Assembly: GCF_001039355.2 (NCBI RefSeq)
Contig: NW_019775867.1
Location: 38,019-61,879 of the forward strand
Direction of reading: 5' to 3'
From: Lingula anatina
Lineage: Eukaryota; Brachiopoda; Lingulata; Lingulida; Lingulidae
Length of the DNA stretch: 23,861 nt
This document shows positions 8,793-21,300 of the stretch, piece after piece. How positions within the stretch are numbered: position 1 is the first letter of the stretch; the number at the start of each line of letters is the position of its first letter. The translations under genes were made by a program, and so were the position numbers. The notes beneath the pieces are model-generated. The model was not told the origin of the DNA, made no database searches, and worked only from the letters and a program-made list of their open reading frames with translations.

Positions 8793-8798
8793 ATGTGA
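8793..8798 (+). promoter_or_regulatory. start-stop element ATGTGA in the probable USP8 leader
   Basis: An ATG directly followed by TGA lies 37 bases before the USP8 start. If it is in the mature 5' UTR it would be a minimal upstream ORF. It follows a possible acceptor, TTTTAATTTCAG, ending at 8776. Confidence 0.3.
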
Positions 8799-8829
8799 TC
8801 CCTAACCTGTAGCCAAATAGTAGACCAAG

Positions 8830-8930
8830 ATGCCATCATATTCTTCAAAGAAGCCTCTTTATGTGGCTAAGAATATGGCTGAGTTAAACAAGCTGGCAGA
8901 GGTTAAACAAAAATTTACCAGTGCGAGGAT
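8830..8930 (+). CDS. USP8: USP8 exon 1 (start of MIT region)
   Basis: ATG at 8830 in CCAAGATGCC context. It encodes [15 protein letters not shown], then [15 protein letters not shown]. The donor GTAAGT is a strong consensus; it ends in phase 2. Confidence 0.93.
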
Positions 8931-11900
8931 GTAAGTTTTTTTTTTTTATCACAGATAACTAATGTGTTCTTAAAGTATTTATGATAAGCTGTATGTATTG
9001 CTTTGAATGCTGGAGCACCTTTGTTGACTTTACATGGTGCAACAATCATGGTAATTACTTAATCTTTTCAATGGGCAAGACTTATCAAACTTTTAGATAC
9101 ATGATTTTATAATCATAAAATTTTATTTCTTTATAGCATTTTGGTGCTTTTACTGCACAGAATAGAACTGTAGAGTATCCCGCTTTTAAATTTTGTTGCT
9201 GACGCTCAGTAGGATTGATCTAATTTTGCTTGAAAAAAATATATACCTGTAAAATTTACAATTTTCCCTCCATTGCAAAGATTGAATAATTACCATAGAC
9301 ATACACATCTAATAATTCTTTAATATGTCCAATGCTTGGTATGAAGAAGTGCTTTCAGTCTTTTTATAAAAGTGTTGGTACTGCTTTAAGTCATCTAATA
9401 TAGAATTTCTGGCACACCATGGATTATATGCTTTGTGGAGTCCATATATATACAATAGTTTATTATTTATATCCCATAAAAGTCTCCTGTTACTGACAAA
9501 ATTTTAAGTTAAAGTATGATCATAACATTTTAATGCATATAAAATTATTCTTTTCACCATGATTTGAACTTAGCAAATTAGCAGAGATACACCCATAGTT
9601 ACCATTGAACTTGACTAGGAAATCATGTATTGGGCATCTTAATGTGACCTTGAATTTTGAATTAGTTTAATCTCATTAAAATTTGTTATTGAGATGCAAA
9701 GCATCATGCATAAAAATTGACAAAATAAACTATTTTGTGCGTAATTGTTTGCTTTTATGTCTGAACTTTTATAGCTTTGCTGCTTTTATTTTTTCATTTT
9801 TCATATTTTCAATGTATGATTTTGAACTCCCGTAGGTCTGAAGCCATATATAATATACCAGTTACTTATTCTGAATATCCATGCCAACTATAGTACACAC
9901 ATAACTAAAAATTTGGTAGTGGTTATGCTGTTAAGCATTATGTATGTTATTTTGAATCAAAACTGATAGAAAACTCAAATATTTTCAGAGCTGTGAAGTC
10001 AGCTGAGAAGATCTTCAATCATGCAGAGCAAGCTAAGCTGGATGGAGATGAGGAGAGAGGATATGTAATGTATATGAGATACTTCAACATCATAACCATT
10101 GCGAAAAAGTTGCCAGACTATAAAAAGAATGAGGTTAGTTTGCACACTCTAATCAGTGTTTTGTATTGAATGTGACTGTTACAAAATACTGAACTATTTA
10201 TTTACATTAATCTTGTATAAGTTTTTCCTATCACAGTTGTATGTTTTTTTTTATTGTTGTTAAAATTGCACATTTAGTTCTTTGTCTAGAATGATTAAGA
10301 TTCATTTACTTGAATGATTTATATTTTTAGGTTACCTAACCTTAAGCCGTGGATTTTTGTCTGTCCGTTTGTTAACACTAATATCTTGGAATCCCAACCA
10401 TAACTTTTTTCTCTAATTTTATATAAATGTACTGCTGCCTCACATTTCCAGATTGTTTTTTTTTTTAATTTCCGAGAAAATTGTTTTGTCTCCTTAGCAG
10501 CCATTCTTGTGTAAAAATTGGCCATTTTGAGTTATTATAAATGGCAAGCTTCTTACATTCCCCAACTCAGATCTTAGGGACAATGATTTCACTTTAATAA
10601 AAGTGTATTTGACCAGTCATTTAGAATTAAAGCATTAGATTAAAAAGGAATAAAACATCAAATCCAAGTGTAACATGGGTTTGAGCAGGAATAGGAGAAC
10701 ATTTTTTTTTTCTCCAGGCAATTTCATTTAGGCAGGTAAATCCCGTACAAAGTACCTTTATTATTGCAAACACGCTATACAAATTTCTTCTTCAGTACCT
10801 TTATACATGTCTGGTAACTTACAGGAATATATGTTTTAATCATTTTAATATCTCCAACTTTTTGGATATTTTTTTGCAGGAATTTTTCAGTAAGATGATC
10901 GGAGGAAAAAATCAGCTGAAGGCAATTGAAGAAGCTGAAGCCCTGTCATCTAGTCTCAAAGACAGGTTTGAAGATTTACTTACTTTCTCTGCCTGGTTGT
11001 TTCTGTGTTTTTGTGAGTGAAAGTGTATATTTATGAAAGAAGGTAAATACATTATCTTTATGACAGATGATAATTATCCAATGAGGTATGAGCTGAATAT
11101 AATTTGGGGAAATGACCATACTTATTTTTGTGTCTTACATTTTAGATATGAACTCCTTGAGGCTGAACATGTCAAAGCAAGGTTAGATGAAAGGGATAAG
11201 AAAAAAGAACAAGAACTTGAAAGGAAACAGAAAGAGGAAAAAGAAATGGTCAAACAGTTAGAAGAACAGGAAATGGCCAAGGAAAAGATTAATGAAAATA
11301 ATGAAGCCCCTGAAAAAGAGAATCAGTTTGCTTCTGGTATGCAAGATATAAATAAAACAGATTATTCTACGGCTGGCATTTCAAACAATAGGATAAATGC
11401 AATTGTATTTTGCTTACACTCTCACCTGTTTAATATGCTTCAGTGCATTTATCTTGCTGTTTGAAGCACCAGCCATGGGATCAGTGAGTCACATAATGAT
11501 AAATTCATAAAAACTTACAAATTAAAGCATAACTTATGTGATGCCATCATGATTAATTTTCAAGTAGAAATACAAAGAAATTAAGAAAAATTGTGCATTG
11601 TAATATGAAGTTTCTGATTTTCCTCTCTGGTTATCAGATATAAATTTGATACTCAAAAGCCCATTGTTCAGTTCAGACATTTTCATTTTAAAAGACATCT
11701 TCCCTTAGCTTGAAGGAAAATGAATAATTTGTGCAGTATTTGCAAACAAGTAAGTTAGGGCAAAAATACTAAGATAATCTCACTTTTCAGGGCATTTTTC
11801 AGGTGTGAATTAATACCCATGGGTCTGAAGCTCAATGTTGGTTACATTTTCTGTATGACCAAAGTAACAGTTGTACACCATTATAATTTCATGTTGATAA

Positions 11901-14900
11901 TGCTTTTAAGAATCATATATCTGTATAGATGAAAATGTGTGCTTTTATTGTTAAATTGGCTGTTCATCATTGTAATATTACCACTTCAGAATCTATCAGT
12001 TTTGTCATTTATTTCTGTCCATTTGACAGCTTTGCTGCCTTGATGACATAATAGGCCTAAACAGCCCATGTTTTTAGATTTTCAGTCTAGTTCACTGTAC
12101 ACATTGTATGTTTTTGTAAGAATTTAAGGTTGGTAGATTGATTCTATATACTAGGTTATCATTATTGTTAGTCTCTCAGCTGTTAATTCATTTTTTCAGG
12201 TGCTGTGAGCTGTAGGAAGCTGTATGAGATGCTGCAGACTCCAGATTGCTCAGTTCTCATACTAGATATCAGAGCTGCTGCAGACTATGAAAACTCCCAC
12301 ATTAGAGACCCTTCATGTATTAATGTACCAGCTCATATCTTACCAGGGGGGTAAGCTGAAATAATTTCACAGGTCTTTTTGTTTTAATTCTATGATAGTT
12401 GGAATTTTTATAATCTCATGTGCCAGTGTGATATATAGATATAATGCTTGTTATGTGAAAATTAGACACATCTGTTTATTCTGTTTCTTTCTTCACAGTT
12501 ATGTCAGAATTTTAAATGTTGTTTTGAATTTGCTAACACTGTTTGTCATCATTTTATCTTTTTCCTTTGTAGTTGCACTGTGGCTATGATAGAGAAGAAT
12601 CTCCCAACAGAGGCACTGCCCATGTGGAAAAAGAGGGGACATGTGGGGTACATTGTCCTGCTGGACTGGCAGAGTTCTTTGGCTGATCTTGTCACCAACA
12701 GTCCCCTGAATAATCTCAAAGATGCCATTTATAAGGTTAGGGAATGCGCGCACGCATGCATTCACGCACGCACACACGCAAGGCTTGTAATTAGATTGGT
12801 TAAAAATACCCTGGTAGTTCCAAATGGTTTGTTCTCTTGGAGTATACAAACATATCCAGCTGTGTTATTTGATAGATATAGAGATGCATCATATGGTTGA
12901 TGGTTGCCGCATTTTGGCATCAGCCCAATGACACAACCTCATGAGACACATCTCACCGCAGATTTATGTAGACTTGTGTTGCATAGCAAAATGGGATTAT
13001 CTTCAATAATCGACTTTCAGTGAGGTCAGCAAAACTACAAATTGACCAAGAGCAAATATCACTAATAGTTTTATTATGTTATTTGAAACATATTAATGTC
13101 TCCCAAGATAATATTACCAGTCAGCCAATATCCACTGAGTGGTGACTACTGAGGTTTTTTACGTAACAAAATATGTGCATTTTCAGTGGGATCAGTTGGT
13201 GATAGTCCAGCATGAACCTCTAGTACTAGATGGTGGCTATGAAGACTGGTTGTTGTATTACCCAACTCTCACCACTAACTCAAATGTGTCAGCACCACAG
13301 TCTGATACTAAGAAAGATCAGTCAACTCTTCCTTCATGTAAGTTCATTTAAAGTTTTTCAGTTAATTACCTGCCAGTAGGTGCTCCTTGAATCACTATTC
13401 TGAATAACGCAGAAGCACCATACTCTTATGTATTCCTTTACTTTGATCCTATGTTTTTGTAGTACATTAATTCCACTGATATTGACCATTATGTAGATTA
13501 TGATTACTGATAAAGATGAATATAAGTATGTAAAATGGCAACAATATCGAAGCAGTATGCGCTCTTTTTTTTCAGTGGACTTTGACTATCCAGATTTAGA
13601 TGAAGAGCCCCCAGAGCCACAAAAGTCAGATGTACAGAATGGACCAAGTCTACAGCAGATTAACACTGATGGTACTGTAACAACATCTACAGGACAGAAT
13701 AGGCCTGTGGTGGATAGATCAATGAAACCAAAACCCCCTGTATCTGCTGTTGCAGGAAGTGACAGTAACAAGTCCTTTCAGCCACCCTTTACTAAACCAG
13801 CCACTGACAGCATATATCAGGAGTTAAAGAAACAGTTAACAGAGAAAAGCTCTAGCAGCAGTATAACTAACTTTGTTCCCCAGAACAGCAGAGCAGCTGA
13901 AAATGACCTAATAAAAACTGATGAAACAAAGGTACAGCCTCAGTCACGTCCACAGATACCACAAGTCAACCGTTCATTGAAACCCAAACCCAGACCAATC
14001 CAGGAATATAGTGCATCCTCTGACAGCTCTACATTAGCCACTGCGCAGAGTGATATCACAGCCAGGCTGGATGAATTAAGAGTGGAAACAGAGGAGAAGG
14101 AGAGAGAGATGTTGGAGTATAAAAAGGAGAGGGAAAAGTTGGTTGCGGAACACAAAGCCAGACTAGCACGATTGAAGGATGAAGAGGATAGAATAGAGAG
14201 ACTACAGGCCATGAGGGAAAAGGTGTCTATAATAGTTAATAGTTCATACAGCCTACACATTTACCTTTTTAGCCTACTGGTCACTGGAACTATTAAACCT
14301 CTGGGAGTTGCTAGCCAAAATCAAAATTAGTCATAAAGACAAAATATGCAGATAATGGAAAATTATTTTGAAACTACCTGTAAAAATTTCCACTTTTCAG
14401 ATTGGACGAGTAACTTAGAAGGATTCAAGTTTAATATTCAGACAATGTATGTGTCTGTATATCTTCTGAACTTTTTTCGTCTGACCATGCTGTCCCATCA
14501 GTCCCGCAAAAAACTCAACCATATTTTTGTTTCACTTTAAATAAATTGAGTACCTTTTATTGGTTAACAAAGAAAAAGATTCCTTTCTATAATCATAATA
14601 ATCATTAATATCCACCATAAATTTGATGTTTGGCTTTGTTTGGTAAAAAGGGGTGTTTACTTGAATATCTGTGTGATTCAAAAATGCAATGGTACATTTT
14701 AAGTGTTTGGCGTTCTTGTTGTTTAGTGTTGGTTAGAAAACTTGAAAGAGATTGGGAATTATTACAGGGAAAATGTTAACTTCTTTTAGACAGACCATAA
14801 CTGCATGATGTAGAGGTGAAAATTTCTTATTGTTTTTTCTTTGGAATCTTAAAAACTCATTTGCCATCTGGCTTGTGTAGATGCCATCGAATCTGATTCT

Positions 14901-15272
14901 TTGAATTCATGTGATTAATGTCTGTGAATTTTCCATCATCTGTGTGTAGTTTCTACTTTACACTAGTGACTTGTGTTACAGACTTGGAATAAAAATGAAA
15001 ACTAGAATGTAAATGTTGGACTTCACTATTTTAAACATAACCTAAAATCAAGAATTGTGATTTTATTATCAGCAGATGAAGCAGACAATAATGAAGACCT
15101 AAACCTTGGTTTCTTTTAGGAAGAAAAAGAGGTTGCAGAGCTTCTAAGAAAAAAGAAAATGATTGAGAGGCAAATCAAGACGGAAGAAGAAAAGCAAGAG
15201 GAGGAACAGCAGAGAATTAAAGAAGAAGAAAAAAGAAAGTTGGTTATTTATGCTTATAACATATACATGCTT

Positions 15273-15349
<77 letters not shown>

Positions 15350-18300
15350 TAGTAACTACTCTTTTGAGTGAAATGTAAAATTTATTTTGATTTCTTTGAT
15401 AAGTATTTTCATCCATGAATATTCAGTTATGTTATTGACGTATAATGCATTTTTTTATGTATATAACATTCAGAAATGTATTCCTTACATAAGAGAAAAT
15501 AGTTAATGTAAGCATTGTGAAGTGACCTCTTCACATGACTGACATCCACTTTGAGATTGTAAAATTTAAATAAAGGGAAGAAGATCTTCATCAAATCAAG
15601 CAAGAAGAAAAAGAAAAGTTGAAGATGCAACAGGAGGTGGAAAGATTGAGACAAGAGAGGAAGAAAAAGGAAATGGAAGATAAGAGAAGAGAGCAAGAGA
15701 TACAGGAGCACAAAGAGAACATGAAAGCAGAGCAAGATAAGCTCAACAGAGAGGTCAGTAGACATTTTGAAACATGCTTGCATGTAAAACTTTCGAGTAA
15801 AAATATTATGCATGAGAATAAGTATTTTTATTTGGACATTTGAATAACACGAAAATATTGGATTGCAAATTACTTTAAACTGTTTTTGAAGAGATGTTAA
15901 TTTAGAATTTACATTTATGGAAATGGCAAAACTTTTACTCTATCAATATTTGTTATTGTTTTTGAAATGTTAGGTATATTTTGCAGAGGGCTGATAAAGC
16001 AGCTAGAGAGGAACAAGAAAGACGGGACAAGGAGGCAGCACTGAAATTACAGGTAAGAAAAAAAAGGGATCAGTTTTTGTGTTTTACAAAGAGATTGTAC
16101 TTGCCGATACAGTAGTGTCTATACATGTGATAATCACCTATGACTGTCCATAGTTCATGGTTCTGGAGCTGGAGCAGAAGCTAGTTCTAAATGCAACTGA
16201 AGTCCTTGTATTTATAGACACATTGTATAGCCATCACATATAATGATTGTATGTATATATATATATATATGTAAAGACAAAGAACCGAACAAATTAGTCT
16301 GTTCTCTCTATTTTAATTTAAAAAGTCCCTACAGCTGTTTCGACCCGGAGGCCTCGTCAGGGGCACAAACAGATCAAAAATAAAATTGGCTTATCAGGTT
16401 GTGGATAAGTTCTATGGAAGTGAGATTACAAGTCAGCAGAAAGTTTTACTTCAGTTTTGAAAGTGCTTTACACACAAAATTTTCTGTTTATTTATATTTA
16501 AGTGGCTTTCAACAGATGATTTCACTGTTAACATCAATTGACAGGTATAAGGTAATCAGTGTCCAGAAATAGATTTTAGAATGTGCACAGAATATATATC
16601 TCAGCTGAATGTTAAAAGGACAAAGGTGTTAACCAAATATGTTGTGTGTCATCCAATTATTCCACACTTTAGACATTAAAAATTTTTTTTTAATTGCATG
16701 CTTGACAGTTGTGTCTACTATCTGTGCTTATTGTGGGTTTTAACACTTATAATTATTGCCATGGCAATGGTCCTTGGGCCGAGCAAATCTTCATATTTCA
16801 GTAAGAATGTGTTGTGTTGTATGTACATATGATTGTAAGTAGGAGTTGTTTGGATTACAGGAACAGAAAGAGGCTGAGGATGCCAGAAGGTTAGCAGATG
16901 AACAAAGAAAAACAGCTGCACAAGAGAGTGCAAGAAAAGCAATGGAAGAAAAAGCAAGGTTAGAGGCAGAGGAAAAGTCCAGGAACAAGGCAGAAGAGAA
17001 ATATAAATATGACGCTGAAGAAAAGGCAAAGTATGTGACACAAGACAATGAAATTTATTGAAAATATCGCATCAGTTTTGTAAAAATTAGCAGGGTCTAT
17101 GATATGCTAAATCTTGCAAAATTTGAGAAAAGAACAATTAAATGAAATATGTGGACCATATCTTCTCACTTTCAGATATAATGTAATATTTGGTATTTCA
17201 GTGGAGTCATCTTTCTGTACACACAGCCATCGCCTGTCAATGGTGCCCTACACTTTCATTGTGAATTTAACATAATAAATAGATAACTGAGTATTTATTA
17301 TCCTCAAACTGCTTCATTGCCCTCCAATACAGGCCAGGATCAAATAGCAGCTCTATTGGCCATTTTCTTGAAGTTTTACAGTTGTTATTTAGCACTTTTC
17401 ACATATTGACATTTTGAATTCTGTGCTAGAAACATTTTCTGGATGTCCACAATTACAGTAGTGCACAATTAAAATTTGGTTGCAATGTTACTGTTTAGCA
17501 CATTATTGCTTCAAAATGGACAAAACCCCTAATTTGTGCACTGTCATCGTTAACAAAATAAGCATTTTCTGATGATAAAAAGGTACCCTAAGAATTCAGA
17601 AAAGCAAAATCACATTTTTTACCTTAACACTTTAAATATTTTTTTTAATCTCATTCTATTTGGTGAATTTAATCATTTATATTTTTCTACAATCCACCTA
17701 TTTTTAGTTGCAAGTGTTTTTTTTTTTTAATTGAACCATTGCACATATGCTATTTTCAAACTTCTTCCCATGTGAGCGTAAATAAGAAGTTGGTATTATT
17801 TCAGGCTGGAAGCAAGTGAGAAAATTAGAAGGGAAACAGAGGAGAGAGAGAGAGTCGAAAATGCAGCAGAGGAAAAAGTCAGAAAAGATGCTGAAGAGAA
17901 GGCCAGAGCAGACCAGGCTAAAAGAGGTAAAAAGTCATTTCAAGGGAGGGATTTATTTGCTGGATGAGGAGGGTATATAGGTATTGAGAGAAGTTGTATT
18001 GACTAACAAAATCAAATGTTCATCTTCTGTTGGGAAAGTCTTTTTAAGTCTTAATTTTTTTTCTACGGTCAGACACCTGTGTCCAGACATGGAGCCTTGG
18101 TCATTAGAGTCACTGTCAAGGACAATTTGCCTTTTTAAGATATGACCCCCATGGGCCTGAAGCCCCGTGCTAGTCACATTTTCTGAATTGCCATTAACAG
18201 TAAAACATAATAAAAATTGGGTGGTAATCATTATATATCATATAATCATATTCTACCAAAATTGACAAAAAAGATGTTTTGTTAAATTAGATGTTCGTCA

Positions 18301-21300
18301 TGTGTAGACTGTTTTAATGCCATTGCTTTGTGTACATTTTATCTTTAATATGTTTGTCCACTTGACAGCTTTGCTGCCTTGTTTGGACACATTGAATAGA
18401 CCCAAGATAATAGGATAGAATAAGCAGCAAGTTTTAAGCCTTGACCCTGTGACAATTATATCTTGACCTTTGACCTATTATAGCCACCCCCCAGGACACT
18501 TCTCTGCCAAGGGGTTGGGAGACTAAAGTGGATGTGAGGACTGGAAGGACATTCTATATTGACCACAACACAGGGACAACCCATTGGTCCTTTCAAACAC
18601 AACCACAGGGTAAGGAGTGTGTCTGTTGTGGCAAGCTGTGGCAAGTTTCATTGTTGTAGCTGTGACAGTGTGCTTATTTTTACATTTGAGGTTTTGTTTG
18701 AAAAACAAGGCAATTCAGTCATAAAATCATCAGAAGGGAATACTTTTGTTTTCAATTTAAAAATTTAAAGAATTTCAAAAGTTGTTCCAATCATAATCAT
18801 TTCATTTTTCTGATTATGAATGTCCACAGTAATTTCTTTATTTGAGAGGAAATTTTCTCAAATGACGAATTTGAAGTATGAATATAAGGTACAAAAAACT
18901 TGATCAATTCCTCAGTAAAGTACAAATACACTTCAGGGGTGGGTGGAAAAAAATGGTCAACGTACAATTTAAAATTTTCATTTTCACCCTTACTAAAATG
19001 CCCTACAGGACTCTATGGGAATTAATATGAATTTTATCGAATGTCTTACAGAATTTTTACCCAAAGGACCCCATAGGATTTCAAACCAAATTTTTATAGT
19101 GTCCTATAGGAAGTCCTATAAAATGTATAGGATTTGTGGTAATTTCCTATAGACCCCATAGGAAATTTCTGTCAGGGGCACAAAAAATAAGCCATTGATG
19201 AAGGCAATCAAATTAACAAACATGTCTCCATTTACCCACAAAAAGCATTGGATAACAAGCTTCAGACATGTGTTTTATGTATATAAGCTCAATTTACACT
19301 TCATATTATGTTAGATATTTTTCAAAATTATAATAAGATGGAATGCTTAACTACCAAAAAAAAAAATAATAATAAAATAGGATATGATGAGCTTAAAATG
19401 ATGGTGTTATTTTGGATTGATGCTTCATTCTTTGTATTTTGTTATTTTTGAAACCTCTCTTATGTCTGTATATCTTTATAATAATTTTTTTTTTATCATA
19501 ATGTAGCATTGCAAAATGTTCAATGATTTCTTTTTCCTCCAGTTTCACCATCTGCCAGTGGAAGGTACTTCATGCAGCTACAAGATGAACCCTCCAAACC
19601 AAAGACAAACCTGAAAAGGACAAACTCCTCTCCAAACTTGACAAAACTTGGAGATGATGATGACTTTAAGGGAACTAAACTATTTCCATCTATAGACCGC
19701 ACAACTAAGCCAGCTGCTAGGTACATCAAATTGATTGAAATTTAATATTTTTTCTGTAATTTTTTCAACCAAAAGGTTATGTAATCTATTAACATATAGT
19801 TATGAAAACAGTTTTAAAATTGATTTAAATAAGATGATGACTATTTCTGAGAGCACACAGAAACCAGTAGAACTTGGTATTTTACAGAATGCAACTCAAT
19901 TAATTGACTATTTAGATAAAAGATATTATAAAAATTTAGCTTTTTTACACAGACACAAAAGGATCTGAACACATTGTTATCACCTGCATCTGTCCCTTAC
20001 TGAACTGGAACGGGACCATGCAGGAGGTGCTCAATCCACCCTTATTGCTGAATTATTAGCACAGTGACTCAAAATTAAAACTGATTTAAACTTGAAGTCC
20101 ATGGTTTTACTTTTTGGTCTAAAAAGGAAGCAGAGGCTAAAATAAATTCTGGTAACAATAATTTCATGTTAATAAGTTATGATTATTAATAATGTGTATA
20201 TGTGTATTTTTATCATTTAATATGTCTGTGACATTAGCTTTGGGGACACTTAATCATCAAGTGGTAATTCCATTTTAGGTGAAACTTACTTGTGGGTCTG
20301 AAGTACATATCAAGTTTGAAAATGGGCATGATCAAGTTATCACTTGTATTTTTATGTACAGACACAGATGTGTCTGTACTTATAGCCATCATCTGCGTCT
20401 GTCATTGCCATCGCTGTCGTTGCCTTGCACTTTCACCGATAACACGATAAGTGGAAAAAAACATTTTACCATTTGGCTTGAAACTTATGGAACTGATGAA
20501 TAGTCATAAAACGCAGGTCAAGTTCGAAAATCAGGATGATCAGGCCATTTTTTTAAAGTTATGCTTTTTTTTCTCTTTTTTGAGCATATATGCAACACTG
20601 ATAACACATTTCATAAAAACAGATAGGCCTTTTGTCTTGAAATTTACAGGAATGGACAATCTTACTAAAATACAGGTCCATTTCGAAAATTAGCTTGATC
20701 GGACCATTTTTAGAAAAGTTATACAGTTTTTTCCCTTTTTTATTGAAAACTGATGGTCTTTATGCTGTTAAGCATTATGTAATATTGAATCAAAATTGAA
20801 GAAAATCCTGTTTTCTGCGCTGCCTCCATAATGACCATTTAGGAAAACCAAGTAACTCCCTCTTCTCAAACTAACATAGGACTAAAATACAGCTTCAGTT
20901 GGAAAACCTATCTTATTGTTTTTTTTCTTTTTTTTTTTTTTTTTTTGTGGAAGTTATACAGGTTTTGTGTGTGTGTGTATGTGTGTGTGTATGTGTGAAA
21001 TTAAATTTTTCACATTGTCATTTTCAAGGTGTAACTTTGAGCTTCCATGGGCTTGAAGGTTTCTGCTAGTCACATTTTCTAAATATCCAAGCTACTTTTA
21101 TTTTATTATTAAAAATTGATGGTCATTGTGCTGTTAAGCATTATGTAATATTGCACCACATGTGACAAAAACACTATTTTGGATACTGCCGCCATGATGA
21201 CCATTAAGGGAAAACCATGTCACTTATGATTCTCAAACCTACTGAAAAGATTCATGGGACTGAAGTGTAGCTTGAGTTGAAAAACCAGTATGATTGCATT

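Larger units (their letters stand above)
7409..8829. promoter_or_regulatory. intergenic interval between divergent MESD and USP8 (candidate shared promoter)
   Basis: The two start codons point away from each other across 1,421 bp, so promoters and 5' UTRs of both genes should lie here. I see no obvious TATA box in a convincing position. Contents: a C run at about 7460, an 18-bp perfect palindrome at 7869-7886, A-rich simple sequence at 8105-8177, a dispersed repeat at 8180-8310, and a possible 5' UTR splice acceptor at 8775-8776. Confidence 0.6.
16053..16860 (+). other. USP8 intron 11
   Basis: 808 bp. Apart from the antisense hammerhead-bearing fragment nothing else was recognised. Confidence 0.6.

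Noticed and set aside
10690-10721. Polypyrimidine tract plus CAG suggesting an extra USP8 exon in intron 2
   Set aside because: Exons 2 and 3 already join in frame through the MIT domain with matching family sequence; no coding segment follows.
11337-11464. Extension of the exon 4 frame to a stop at 11464
   Set aside because: The USP8 rhodanese exon joins in frame only if the donor at 11337 is used; the extension has no homology. It could at most be a truncated isoform.
15144-15416. Frames rich in alternating Ile-Tyr
   Set aside because: These are translation of the (TA)n microsatellite.
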